From assembly GCF_024807225.1 (NCBI RefSeq), contig NZ_JANUCO010000001.1, positions 124,001 through 188,000 on the forward strand: DNA of 64,000 bases. The letters are read 5' to 3'. The DNA comes from Chryseobacterium ginsenosidimutans (GTDB lineage Bacteria > Bacteroidota > Bacteroidia > Flavobacteriales > Weeksellaceae). Positions 56,523-64,000 of this stretch are shown piece by piece (position 1 is the stretch's first letter; each line of letters opens with the position of its first letter). The position numbers and the translations under genes were made by a program. The notes under the pieces are model-generated. The model made no database searches. It was not told where the DNA came from and was given only the letters and a program-made list of their open reading frames with translations.

Positions 56523-57608
56523 TTAATAATTATCTTCCTCTCCTTTCATTTTTTCGGCATTTTCTGCCATGATTACGGCATCGATCATTTCAGAGATATC
56601 TCCATTCATGTACGCATCAAGATTGTACATAGACTTGTTGATTCTGTGATCGGTAACTCTTCCTTGAGGATAGTTGTAGGTTTTGATCTTTGCAGAACGG
56701 TCACCTGTAGAAACCATTGATTTACGCTGTGCAGCAATATCTCCGACAGATTTTTGTACTTCGATATCATATAATTTGGTACGAAGCATTTCCATCGCCA
56801 ATTCCCTGTTTGCTAACTGAGAACGTGCCTGCTGACAAACAACCACCATTCCTGAAGGTTTGTGGGTCAACTGTACTTTGGTTTCAACCTTGTTTACGTT
56901 TTGTCCACCCGCTCCACCTGAACGTGAAGTCTGCATTTCGATATCGGCAGGATTTAATTCAAAATCGATTTCTTCAGCTTCCGGTAAAACAGCAACGGTA
57001 ATTGCCGAAGTGTGCACTCTACCTTGAGATTCTGTTTCCGGAACACGTTGTACACGGTGAACACCGGACTCAAACTTCATGATTCCGTACACGCCGTCTC
57101 CTTCAATTTTGATGATTAATTCTTTATAACCTTTTGCAGCTTCGCTAGAATCTGTTATTTCGTGCTTCCAACCTTTAGTCTTAAAGAACATGGCATATGC
57201 TCTGTAAACATCTTCCACAAAGATAGCCGCTTCATCTCCACCGGTTCCGGCACGAAGTTCTACGATTACGTTTTTATCATCGGTTGGATCTTTAGGAATT
57301 AAAAGTACCTTCAATTCTTCTTCCAAACCTGGAAGTTTACCCTGAGCTTCTACTTTTTCTTCTTTAGCCATATCGACCAAGTCTCTGTCTGAACCATCAG
57401 CGATGATTTCCTCAGATTCTGCGATATTATCTAAAGCGCCTTTATACTGATCGTAAACTCTTACAATTTTTCCTAAATCGCTGTATTCTTTGTTTAAAGA
57501 AGAATATCTTTTTTGATCTGAAATTACATCCGGCTGTATAATAAGGTCTGCAACCTCATTATAGCGTTGTTTTATAGCTTCTAATTTTGGAATTAATGAT
57601 TTAGACAT
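56523..57608 (-). CDS. prfA: Peptide chain release factor 1
   Basis: 361 residues, full length. The stop-codon recognition region has VHRVQRVPETESQGRVHTSA, where RF1 carries its P-x-T tripeptide (PET here). The peptidyl-release motif GGQ is in SRSGGAGGQNVNKVETKVQL. It terminates translation at UAG and UAA. A second, shortened release-factor homologue (prfH) lies at 41759-42457. It appears to be transcribed alone. Confidence 0.97.
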   Translation of the reverse strand: MSKSLIPKLEAIKQRYNEVADLIIQPDVISDQKRYSSLNKEYSDLGKIVRVYDQYKGALDNIAESEEIIADGSDRDLVDMAKEEKVEAQGKLPGLEEELKVLLIPKDPTDDKNVIVELRAGTGGDEAAIFVEDVYRAYAMFFKTKGWKHEITDSSEAAKGYKELIIKIEGDGVYGIMKFESGVHRVQRVPETESQGRVHTSAITVAVLPEAEEIDFELNPADIEMQTSRSGGAGGQNVNKVETKVQLTHKPSGMVVVCQQARSQLANRELAMEMLRTKLYDIEVQKSVGDIAAQRKSMVSTGDRSAKIKTYNYPQGRVTDHRINKSMYNLDAYMNGDISEMIDAVIMAENAEKMKGEEDNY

Positions 57609-57771
57609 TATGAAAATTTTGTAGGAGCAAAGATACGGATTATTAATTCAATTTTAAAACTAATAGTTTGCCATTCTGAATGTAGTGAAAGCGTGGTGAA
57701 GAATCTATTTTTAATATAAAACTTACTCAACATTTGTCTTTTTGAAAAGCATCTAAGCTTTATTGAAAGGT

Positions 57772-57876
57772 CCTTCGACGAGCTCAGGATGACATTGCTA
57801 ATACTAACTTTTCAAATTGCAGTCAGACTCAATTTAACACAACTTTTAACCAGTGTCAGTCTGAGCTTGTCGAAGA
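57772..57876. repeat. Inverted pair of a recurrent TTCGACAAGCTCAG-type repeat
   Basis: CCTTCGACGAGCTCAGGATG... (57772-57794) and TGTCAGTCTGAGCTTGTCGA... (57854-57876) are nearly complementary, with a 59-base spacer. I recall this sequence as an abundant intergenic repeat in Bacteroidota. A related piece, CATTCTGAATGTAGTGAAAG, lies near 57671. Confidence 0.65.
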
Positions 57877-57883
57877 CTTTAAA

Positions 57884-59182
57884 TTAAATATTATTTTTAG
57901 AAAACTTTCTATCCATTAAATACAAAACAATTCCCAGTGCGACAATTCCCAATCCTATGATGCTCTCTTTCGGATTGTGAATCAATGTGAAATACAAAAT
58001 ATAAACACTGAACAACAAGAAAACAGTCGGGAAAACGTAAAATAAGTTGGATTTAAATATCTTTCTCTGATCTTTTTTAATAAAATAAGCCGTAGAAATC
58101 GCCAAACTTGCAAACAATTGAAGAATAAAAGCGGTATAAACGAAAATTTCTTTAAAACTTCCCGTTAAAATAATCAACGTTGCAATCACAGCATGCGCAA
58201 AAATGGCACGAACAGGAATTCCTTTTTTATTGCCGACGGATAAAGACTTCCACAATTTATTTTCTTTCGCAAAAGCCTGCGTCAATCTTGAACCGACCCA
58301 CAAATATCCGCTGATCGTTGCTACCAATTGCAATGCGATAAAAACATTCACCACTTTTCCGAAAGTATGACCCAACATATTATTGGCAGCTTCTCCCATC
58401 ACATCTTCTTTTCCCGCCAATTGATTGATTGGCGCATGTTTTAGCATGATAAAATTCACCAGAAGATAGCAAACCGTCACAAAAACCGTTCCCACAATCA
58501 AAGCTTTCGGAAGATTTTTCTGAACATCTTTAATTTCTCCCGCAATATAAGAAGCCGAGTTCCAGCCTGTATATGAATACGTTACAAAAACCAACGACGT
58601 TGCAAAAGCGGGAAGCATGATTTCATTTTTCCAGTCGTTTCCGAAATTTAAGCTGTTTCCTACTCCCGATTCTGAAAGTCCTACGCCGAGAATAATTAAA
58701 ACAATAATAAAAGCTACTTTAATGAAAGTGAAAAAGTTATGAAACTTACTCGATGTTTTTAAACTGAACGACAAAGAAGCAGCAACCAAAAAAATAATCC
58801 CAATTGCAAAGCCGTTTCCAAAGGAATCATTGAATGCGGAAAGATATTTTGACATCGCCAAAGCCGCCAAAGCAACAGGCGAAGAAAACCCGATAATCAA
58901 AGAAATCCAGCTTACCAGATATCCCAAAACCGGATGATATGTTTCTTTAAGATAAATAAAATCACCGCCGTTTCCTTTAAAATGAGAACCTAATTCTGCA
59001 TAACAAAACGCTCCAAAAAGTGCTAAAATTCCTCCGATCACCCAAAGAAAAATAATGCTGTAGGTATTGGTAATATCAACCAGCTGGAAACCCAAAGTCG
59101 TGAAAATACCTGTTCCGATCATGTTCGAAACAACGATTGCAACGGCGGTTTTCCAGCCGATCTGATGTGAAGTAGAATCCAT
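57884..59182 (-). CDS. APC family amino acid permease
   Basis: 432 residues and 12 transmembrane helices. The family start is AVAIVVSNMIGTGIFTTLGF, followed by GGILALFGAFCYAELGSHFK and, later, SYTGWNSASYIAGEIKDVQK. It is an inner-membrane, cation- or exchange-driven transporter. It follows the TonB receptor by 4 bases and so lies under the same SAM riboswitch, which suggests methionine or another sulfur amino acid as substrate. That substrate is inferred from regulation, not from sequence. Confidence 0.92.
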   Translation of the reverse strand: MDSTSHQIGWKTAVAIVVSNMIGTGIFTTLGFQLVDITNTYSIIFLWVIGGILALFGAFCYAELGSHFKGNGGDFIYLKETYHPVLGYLVSWISLIIGFSSPVALAALAMSKYLSAFNDSFGNGFAIGIIFLVAASLSFSLKTSSKFHNFFTFIKVAFIIVLIILGVGLSESGVGNSLNFGNDWKNEIMLPAFATSLVFVTYSYTGWNSASYIAGEIKDVQKNLPKALIVGTVFVTVCYLLVNFIMLKHAPINQLAGKEDVMGEAANNMLGHTFGKVVNVFIALQLVATISGYLWVGSRLTQAFAKENKLWKSLSVGNKKGIPVRAIFAHAVIATLIILTGSFKEIFVYTAFILQLFASLAISTAYFIKKDQRKIFKSNLFYVFPTVFLLFSVYILYFTLIHNPKESIIGLGIVALGIVLYLMDRKFSKNNI

Positions 59183-59186
59183 TTAA

Positions 59187-61607
59187 TTAAAAAGTAAAAT
59201 TAAGTCTTCCGAAGAAATAATTCCCCAATGTTCCCATTTGAACCGGAGCATATTTGAACACTCCAAAATAAGAATTTTCGTAGATCTGCAAATCAGGAAA
59301 GACATCAAAAACATTATTTGCCCCAATTGTAAGGTTAATATTTTTCGTAAAATCATAACCAACACTTATATCTGTCACCACTTTTGGAGCAAATTCCTGA
59401 ACACCGCCGAAAGGATAACCGTCTCTGATCACCTTTCCAAAATAAGTATTTCTTACGAGGAAATTGAATTTACCAATTCCGTAATTTAATCCCAATGTTG
59501 CTTTTGTTTTTGGTGATAATGTTTCAATGATGTTGATCTGATCCGGTCCGAAAAATTCATTCTGCGGAGTTTGCAGATTTGCCGGAAAATGGAAATCGGT
59601 GATTTTTGTTTCGGTGTAATTTCCTGCCAAATTGATGTTTAAATTTCCGCTGCCCAATCTCCAGTCGTAGGAAACAACCAAATCAACCCCTTTCGTTTCC
59701 GTATCAATGGCATTGGCAAAAAATCGTCCGCTTTCGACACCATAAGCCGTCAATCGATCGTCGGTAATATTACTTGTTATGACGATTCTGTCTTTCACTT
59801 TAATTAAATATCCATCCAACGTAATAAGAAGCTTACTGACTGGTTTTAAGGTAAATCCAACGCTTCCATTGACAGACGTTTCTTGTTTTAACTGATCAAA
59901 ACCAAGCGCTTTTGCCGCTTCACTGTCACTGTTAAAAATCCCTTTTGTAACGATAGAATTTCCTGTCGTAGAAATATCTGCGTAAGAATTATTAAAATAT
60001 TGCTGTTGCAAAGACGGCGCTCTGAAACCCGTTCCAACGGCAGCACGGATGGCATAATTTTTTACAAATTCATATCTCACGGCTAATTTCCCGTTCAATG
60101 TACTTCCGAAATCTGAATAATTTTCAAATCTTGCGGCAGCGTCGATATTTAATTTTTTATCTAAATCATAAGAAATATCTGCATAAACGGCGGTTGAATT
60201 TCTCGATTTCGTTAAAGCATTTTGCGGCGAAAAACCGATGAAAGACTGCGAACCACCATTTCCAACAGTTACAGAACCGGGAACGGCAATATTTCCGTTC
60301 ACATCATATTTTGAATAAGACGCTTCTTCTCCTGCTTTGATGTCGTATTGTTCAAACCTGAATTCTCCTCCGAAAGCAAAATTGAAGTTTTTAACATTTT
60401 TAGAAATATCAAGATTAATTGTATTTTGAAGGAAACTGTGAGCTCCTGCATTGAAACTCGTCGGCGAATTTGCTCCTAGTGAAGCATTTACCGTATTATT
60501 GACATCATAATTAAAGGTGTTGCTTCCGAAAGTATTGCTCAGATCAAAAAACCAATCATTCATATTGTATTTAGCTCCGACTGCATAAGAAATATCGTAC
60601 ACTTTTGAACCCAAAGACGGCTGAAAACCGTTTGGATAAATAGATTCAACATTATTATCCTTTTCACTCGGAAGTCTTCTGAAGCCAAAACCTTCGCCTT
60701 CTTTTATGCTGAAACCTCCGAAAGAATATAATTTAAAATTGTCATTAAAAGGATATTCTGAATTAAAAACCAATTGAGCCTGCTTGATTCGGGCATCACC
60801 AATCTGGAAATTGAAATCATCTCTCGTTAAACCTCTTTGCTGAATGATGGCATCGTCTGCAGCACTTGCAGCAGCAGGATTATCGGCATAATCATACGCA
60901 AAATTATCTCCGAAAATATCCAGATTATGATTCTGTGTTCTGGTTGTTTTTCCTCTGTAATTTAATTGTAAAGACAAACTTACGTAGCTGTCTTTTTTAC
61001 CTAAAGAAGTTCCGTAATTGGCTCCTGCTTGATAGGTATCACCGTCATTTCTGCCTGTAATTCCGTAGTTTAAACTGGCTGTTCCGCCAATATTTTTTTT
61101 AAGAATGATATTAATGACTCCCGCAATAGCATCTGAACCGTATTGCGCTGCAGCTCCGTCTCTTAACACCTCAATCCTGTCAATCGCAATTACAGGAATT
61201 GTGCCTAAATCTGTTCCGACAGAACCGTTTCCTACCGTATTCTGATAATTAACCAACGATGTGGAATGTCTTCTTTTTCCATTCACCAACACCAAAACCT
61301 GATCTGGTCCCATTCCTCTTAAACTTATAGGATCAATATGTTCCGTTCCGTCAGAAGCCGACTGGCGAACCGAATTGAACGAAGGAATCACATAATTCAG
61401 CAAATCCTGAACAGTTGTCTGCGGTGAAGATTTTTGTATTTTATCGATATTGATGATGTCTACCGGAACCGGAGTTTCCAATTTGGTTCTTTTAGCGTTA
61501 CGATTTCCTACGATGATGACATCTTCGATCTGTTTTTCTTTTTCCTGTTCCTGTGCAGATAAAAATCCAACCGCCAAAAGCAGCACACTTACGCTGAGTT
61601 TCTTCAT
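59187..61607 (-). CDS. TonB-dependent outer-membrane receptor (SAM-riboswitch controlled)
   Basis: 806 residues. After a signal peptide (about 1-18) the plug domain shows TVQDLLNYVIPSFNSV, SLRGMGPDQVLVLVNGKRRH and EVLRDGAAAQYGSDAIAGVI. The remaining about 600 residues form the 22-strand barrel, ending in NYFFGRLNFTF. No SusD partner follows, so it is not a typical glycan system. With an SAM-I riboswitch in its leader and an APC permease after it, it probably imports methionine, a methionine-containing peptide or a related sulfur compound across the outer membrane. Confidence 0.95.
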   Translation of the reverse strand: MKKLSVSVLLLAVGFLSAQEQEKEKQIEDVIIVGNRNAKRTKLETPVPVDIINIDKIQKSSPQTTVQDLLNYVIPSFNSVRQSASDGTEHIDPISLRGMGPDQVLVLVNGKRRHSTSLVNYQNTVGNGSVGTDLGTIPVIAIDRIEVLRDGAAAQYGSDAIAGVINIILKKNIGGTASLNYGITGRNDGDTYQAGANYGTSLGKKDSYVSLSLQLNYRGKTTRTQNHNLDIFGDNFAYDYADNPAAASAADDAIIQQRGLTRDDFNFQIGDARIKQAQLVFNSEYPFNDNFKLYSFGGFSIKEGEGFGFRRLPSEKDNNVESIYPNGFQPSLGSKVYDISYAVGAKYNMNDWFFDLSNTFGSNTFNYDVNNTVNASLGANSPTSFNAGAHSFLQNTINLDISKNVKNFNFAFGGEFRFEQYDIKAGEEASYSKYDVNGNIAVPGSVTVGNGGSQSFIGFSPQNALTKSRNSTAVYADISYDLDKKLNIDAAARFENYSDFGSTLNGKLAVRYEFVKNYAIRAAVGTGFRAPSLQQQYFNNSYADISTTGNSIVTKGIFNSDSEAAKALGFDQLKQETSVNGSVGFTLKPVSKLLITLDGYLIKVKDRIVITSNITDDRLTAYGVESGRFFANAIDTETKGVDLVVSYDWRLGSGNLNINLAGNYTETKITDFHFPANLQTPQNEFFGPDQINIIETLSPKTKATLGLNYGIGKFNFLVRNTYFGKVIRDGYPFGGVQEFAPKVVTDISVGYDFTKNINLTIGANNVFDVFPDLQIYENSYFGVFKYAPVQMGTLGNYFFGRLNFTF

Positions 61608-61715
61608 TTCCTTCAGTTTTTTTTTTATTTTAAACTAATTAATATTCGCTTACGAAACATCGCAAACCACAAAAAGACCTTCAAGAAAATGGAATAATAT
61701 AGAATATTGACTTCA
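61608..61715 (-). other. Leader between SAM riboswitch and TonB receptor start
   Basis: About 108 bases of AT-rich leader ending in CTGAAGGAA before the start codon. No strong T-tailed terminator stem was identified, so control may act on translation, or the terminator may be weak. The rest of the gap to the hydrolase (61857-62027) is the divergent promoter region. Confidence 0.5.
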
Positions 61716-61821
61716 CTTATCTTCCCCCAATCGGGTTGGAATTAGCACCTTTACACTCGTAGAACAGCGTTGGTTGCTAAGGTTTCACAGGGCCAAATCC
61801 CTCCACCTTTCTTGATAATCT
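61716..61821 (-). ncRNA. SAM-I (S-box) riboswitch
   Basis: On the minus strand the class consensus is visible in order: TTATCAAGAAAGGTGGAGGG, then GGCCCTGTGAAACCTTAGCA followed by ACC, then AAAGGTGCTAATTCC, closing with GATAAG that pairs with the 5' TTATC. The element binds S-adenosylmethionine and turns down the downstream genes when SAM is plentiful. It heads the TonB receptor and permease operon. Confidence 0.95.
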
Positions 61822-61825
61822 ACCG

Positions 61826-61856
61826 CAAAGGTAGACTATTGTTTTTGAATGGCAAA
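61826..61856 (-). promoter_or_regulatory. Promoter of the SAM riboswitch operon
   Basis: On the minus strand TTTG (61853-61856), 19 bases, then TACCTTTG (61826-61833): a perfect match to the Bacteroidota -33/-7 promoter with ideal spacing. Transcription would start directly before the aptamer. Confidence 0.8.
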
Positions 61857-61943
61857 AAATGGAGGTTGAAATGTGGATTTGATTGTGAATGTTAAATGAA
61901 AAAATTGATGTTAAAAATCAAAATGTCTAATTCAAGGTTGAGT

Positions 61944-62000
61944 TTGTCCGGTTGAGCTCATTTGTGATGGATTTGCATGAATTCTGTTTCTACTTTTGAC
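61944..62000 (+). promoter_or_regulatory. Putative operator/promoter of the hydrolase gene, shared with ohr
   Basis: TTGTCCG at 61944 and TTTTGACCCATCA at 61994, start-to-start 50 bases. The second contains TACTTTTG, a -7 box. The same two blocks occur 50 bases apart before the Ohr/OsmC gene. Confidence 0.5.
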
Positions 62001-62027
62001 CCATCAAATTAAAAAAACTCAACGATT

Positions 62028-63036
62028 ATGCTTACCCAATCAAACCAACAACAGATTTATTTTATTAAAAAATATATCATCAGTGCGATCCTCATTTTGA
62101 TTTTCAATATGGGATTAAATGCTCAGGAAACAAAAAGTTCATTGGGAACTTTAAAACAAATCGACGCAGGTTTCCTGAACATCGGTTATACAGAAGCCGG
62201 ATCTCCAAGCGGAACGCCTGTGATTTTACTTCACGGTTGGCCTTACGATATTCACAGTTATGAAGACGTTGTTCCGATGTTGACCGCAAAAGGTTACAGA
62301 GTAATTACTCCTTATTTGAGAGGTTTTGGAACGACAAGATTTCTTTCTGATAAGACCATGAGAAACGGACAGCAAGCCGCGGTTGCGAGTGATATTATTG
62401 CTTTAATGAATGCTTTAAAAATCGATAAAGCAATCGTCGGAGGATTCGATTGGGGCGCAAGAAACTGCCGATGTGATGGCTGCACTTTGGCCCGAAAGAG
62501 TAAAAGGTCTGGTTTCTGTGAGCGGTTATTTGATTACCAATCTTGAATTTAATAAAAAGCCATTGCCTCCTACAGCTGAATTGGGTTGGTGGTATCAATA
62601 TTATTTTTCTACCGATCGTGGTGAAAAAGGATATAAAGACAATACGTATGAATTCAACAAACTGATCTGGAAAACCGCTTCTCCATTATGGAATTTTGAT
62701 AAAGCAACTTACGATCAGACAGCGAAATCTTTCGATAATCCCGATCATGTCGCGATTGTTATTCACAATTACCGTTGGAGATTGTCTTTGGCAAAAGGAG
62801 AAGCAAAGTATGATGAGTTGGAGAAAAAACTTTCAACAAAGCCTAAAATTATTGTTCCTGCAATTACAATCAGCAGTGATTTTGATGGTGCTGCCATTAA
62901 TGGTAAAGCGTACGAAAATCAGTTTACAGGAAAGTATTCTCATAAAATTTTAAGGGGAATCGGACACAATGTTCCGCAGGAAGATCCGAAATCTTTTGCT
63001 GATGCTATTGTTGAAGTTGATGGATATTCAAAATAA
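62028..63036 (+). CDS. Exported alpha/beta hydrolase, epoxide-hydrolase-like (apparent frameshift at 62462-62464)
   Basis: A hydrophobic N-terminal segment (KKYIISAILILIFNMGLNAQ) indicates export. The oxyanion motif is VILLHGWPYDIHSYEDV, and the nucleophile elbow GGFDWGA carries Asp as in epoxide hydrolases and haloalkane dehalogenases. The frame breaks there; deleting one A from GCAAGAAACTGCC gives DWGARTADVMAALWPERVKG, the expected continuation, and 335 residues. The catalytic His is in RGIGHNVPQEDP. It probably hydrolyses an epoxide or ester. Promoter elements are shared with the Ohr gene after it. Confidence 0.88.
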
Positions 63037-63210
63037 TTCAACCTCACTCGGATGAGAGCTCTTATATATTTTAAACGCTATGATCGCAAAGTCTTTTTAA
63101 TTAGGCTTGAAAAGATTTCCGTTCGCAAGGGCGTTTCACTCAGCTAAAATCGCAATTTTCCCGAACTCAGATTAACTTCATCCTTTTCAATGTCTTATTC
63201 AGGTTTATGA

Positions 63211-63267
63211 TTGTCCGTTTCACCTATTTTATGGTTACACATCATTTTAATCTGAACTAATTTTGAC
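63211..63267 (+). promoter_or_regulatory. Putative operator/promoter of the ohr gene, shared with the hydrolase
   Basis: TTGTCCG at 63211 and TTTTGACTCATCA at 63261, again 50 bases start to start. TAATTTTG at 63258-63265 fits a -7 box. The spacing suggests one regulator, perhaps of the AraC type. Confidence 0.5.
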
Positions 63268-63310
63268 TCATCATTTAAAACCAATTAATAACAATCTAAA
63301 TTTTTTAATA

Positions 63311-63742
63311 ATGGAAAATAATCAAACTTTACAAGCAGAAAAAGTATTATACACAGGAAAAACTCATACAACAGGCGGTCGCGACGGATTTTCTAAAAGT
63401 TCTGACGAGAACCTTAGTGTAAAACTTTCAACTCCGGGCGGAACAGAACCGGGAACGAATCCGGAACAGCTTTTTGCAGCGGGTTGGTCGGCTTGTTTTA
63501 TTGGAGCGTTGGGAATTGCAGCGAGAAAAAGAAAAATCAGACTTTCTCCTGAAACAGCGGTAGATGCAGAAGTCGATCTTTGTATGAATGACGATGCTTA
63601 TTTTTTACAAGCCCGTTTGAATATCAGTCTTCCCGGAATTGACAGCGAAACAGCGAAATTATTAGCCGAAGAAGCTCACCAAACGTGCCCTTATTCTAAA
63701 GCAACGAGAGGAAATATTAATGTAGAAATTAATATTATCTAA
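63311..63742 (+). CDS. Organic hydroperoxide resistance protein (Ohr/OsmC family)
   Basis: 143 residues from ATG 63311 (MENNQTLQAEKVLYTGKTHT). The frame runs upstream to 63263 without a better start. The peroxidatic Cys is in AAGWSACFIGAL and the resolving Cys in HQTCPYSKATRGN, with the Ohr-type SVKLSTPGG and GTNPEQLFA before. The thiol peroxidase removes organic hydroperoxides in the cytoplasm, with lipoyl-dependent recycling known for the family. It appears co-regulated with the hydrolase before it. Confidence 0.94.
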   Translation: MENNQTLQAEKVLYTGKTHTTGGRDGFSKSSDENLSVKLSTPGGTEPGTNPEQLFAAGWSACFIGALGIAARKRKIRLSPETAVDAEVDLCMNDDAYFLQARLNISLPGIDSETAKLLAEEAHQTCPYSKATRGNINVEINII

Positions 63743-63780
63743 TCTTTTTCATATCATCCCTATATTTTTTATGTAAAAGC

Positions 63781-63815
63781 GATTACGGCGATGTCCAAAT
63801 GACATCGCCGTAATC
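63781..63815. terminator. Perfect 15-bp hairpin after ohr
   Basis: GATTACGGCGATGTC and GACATCGCCGTAATC flank a 5-base loop. The stem is very strong, but no T run follows, so it may work as a 3' stabiliser or bidirectional terminator. Confidence 0.7.
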
Positions 63816-63848
63816 TATGTAATTTAAATGAACTCGCTTTTAAAAACA

Positions 63849-63870
63849 AAAGGCTTTTTGCAAAGCCTTT
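63849..63870 (-). terminator. Hairpin terminator of the T9SS cargo gene
   Basis: AAAGGCTTT and AAAGCCTTT pair with a 4-base loop, 26 bases after the stop of the gene entering from the right edge. Confidence 0.7.
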
Positions 63871-63895
63871 GTCTATCAATCAAATATGGTGGAAA

Positions 63896-64000
63896 TTAAT
63901 TCTTAACCACTTTCTTAGAAATTATCTGTCCGCTTTTTAATTTTAATTCTATAATATATATTCCGTTGGGAAGACCTTGCATATTAATCTGATTATTAGA
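63896..64000 (-). CDS. C-terminal end of a T9SS-exported protein (partial)
   Basis: The last 34 residues of a protein that continues past the right edge. The sequence INMQGLPNGIYIIELKLKSG followed by QIISKKVVKN is a typical type A T9SS sorting domain end, so the product is exported through the type IX secretion system. The cargo domain is outside the window. Confidence 0.85.
   Translation of the reverse strand, partial: SNNQINMQGLPNGIYIIELKLKSGQIISKKVVKN

Overview
The window is AT-rich chromosomal DNA of a Flavobacteriia member, most likely Chryseobacterium or a close Weeksellaceae relative. Supporting signs are flavobacterial promoter boxes (TAnnTTTG, once with an ideal TTTG at 19 bp spacing), type IX secretion C-terminal domains, TonB and MlaD/MlaEF systems, a GG-leader peptide of the kind common in this genus, and REP-like palindromes. 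The genus call rests on recalled protein and repeat styles, not on a search. No rRNA, tRNA, CRISPR array, prophage or transposase gene was seen.

Layout. 1-1600: tail of a cbb3-oxidase accessory cluster (FixH-like end, TauE/SafE protein) and a lipoprotein. 1651-13169 (minus): serS, a lipoprotein, flippase and glycosyltransferase, a hypothetical protein, a membrane protein, two Fe-S oxidoreductase-like proteins, mlaD and ppiD. 13429-20011: lon, an AraC regulator divergent from GlcG/HbpS and SDR genes, an NTF2-like protein and an AI-2E family transporter. 20108-26000: GG-leader Cys-rich peptide, DoxX, acyl-CoA dehydrogenase, DUF4349 lipoprotein, GH125 and a surface-type protein. 26078-33511 (plus): pgi, a ParE-type toxin-antitoxin pair, folD, queE, sugar transferase, and mlaE-mlaF followed by a barrel protein. 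33550-41168: M48 peptidase, DUF4251 protein, meaB, two tandem cytochromes c, dipeptide epimerase and a T9SS-exported M36 peptidase. 41251-44697 (minus): a four-gene RNA-repair type operon (basic protein, rtcB, prfH, TPR protein). 45192-48869: M28 peptidase, a hypothetical protein and methylmalonyl-CoA mutase. 48870-54200: accessory island with a 21-bp phased repeat array, two cassette-like genes bounded by GCTAAC cores, a second copy of the 3' end of a prolyl oligopeptidase gene, a REP-like element and a CpXC gene. 54200-64000: prolyl oligopeptidase, dinD, prfA, an APC permease and TonB receptor under a SAM-I riboswitch, a secreted alpha/beta hydrolase, an Ohr/OsmC protein and the end of a T9SS cargo gene.

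The most informative observations: (i) seven genes carry an apparent +1 frameshift, and in all seven deleting one A from a GAAAC pentamer (GTTTC on the other strand) restores the family sequence. It occurs on either strand relative to the gene, which points to a DNA-level sequencing artefact, perhaps at modified bases, rather than gene decay. (ii) The rtcB-prfH operon has two companions of unknown function. (iii) The SAM riboswitch places a TonB receptor and an APC permease under methionine/SAM control. (iv) The prolyl oligopeptidase 3' duplication has about 34 mostly synonymous differences, suggesting that alleles from two lineages were brought together.

Genes work together in a few visible groups: envelope lipid transport (mlaD at 9950, mlaEF plus a barrel protein at 31342-33511), odd-chain/propionate metabolism (meaB and the mutase, not adjacent), translation rescue and repair (prfH, rtcB; prfA is separate), and surface polysaccharide synthesis (flippase, glycosyltransferase, sugar transferase). 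All calls were made by eye from the sequence; no database search was run.
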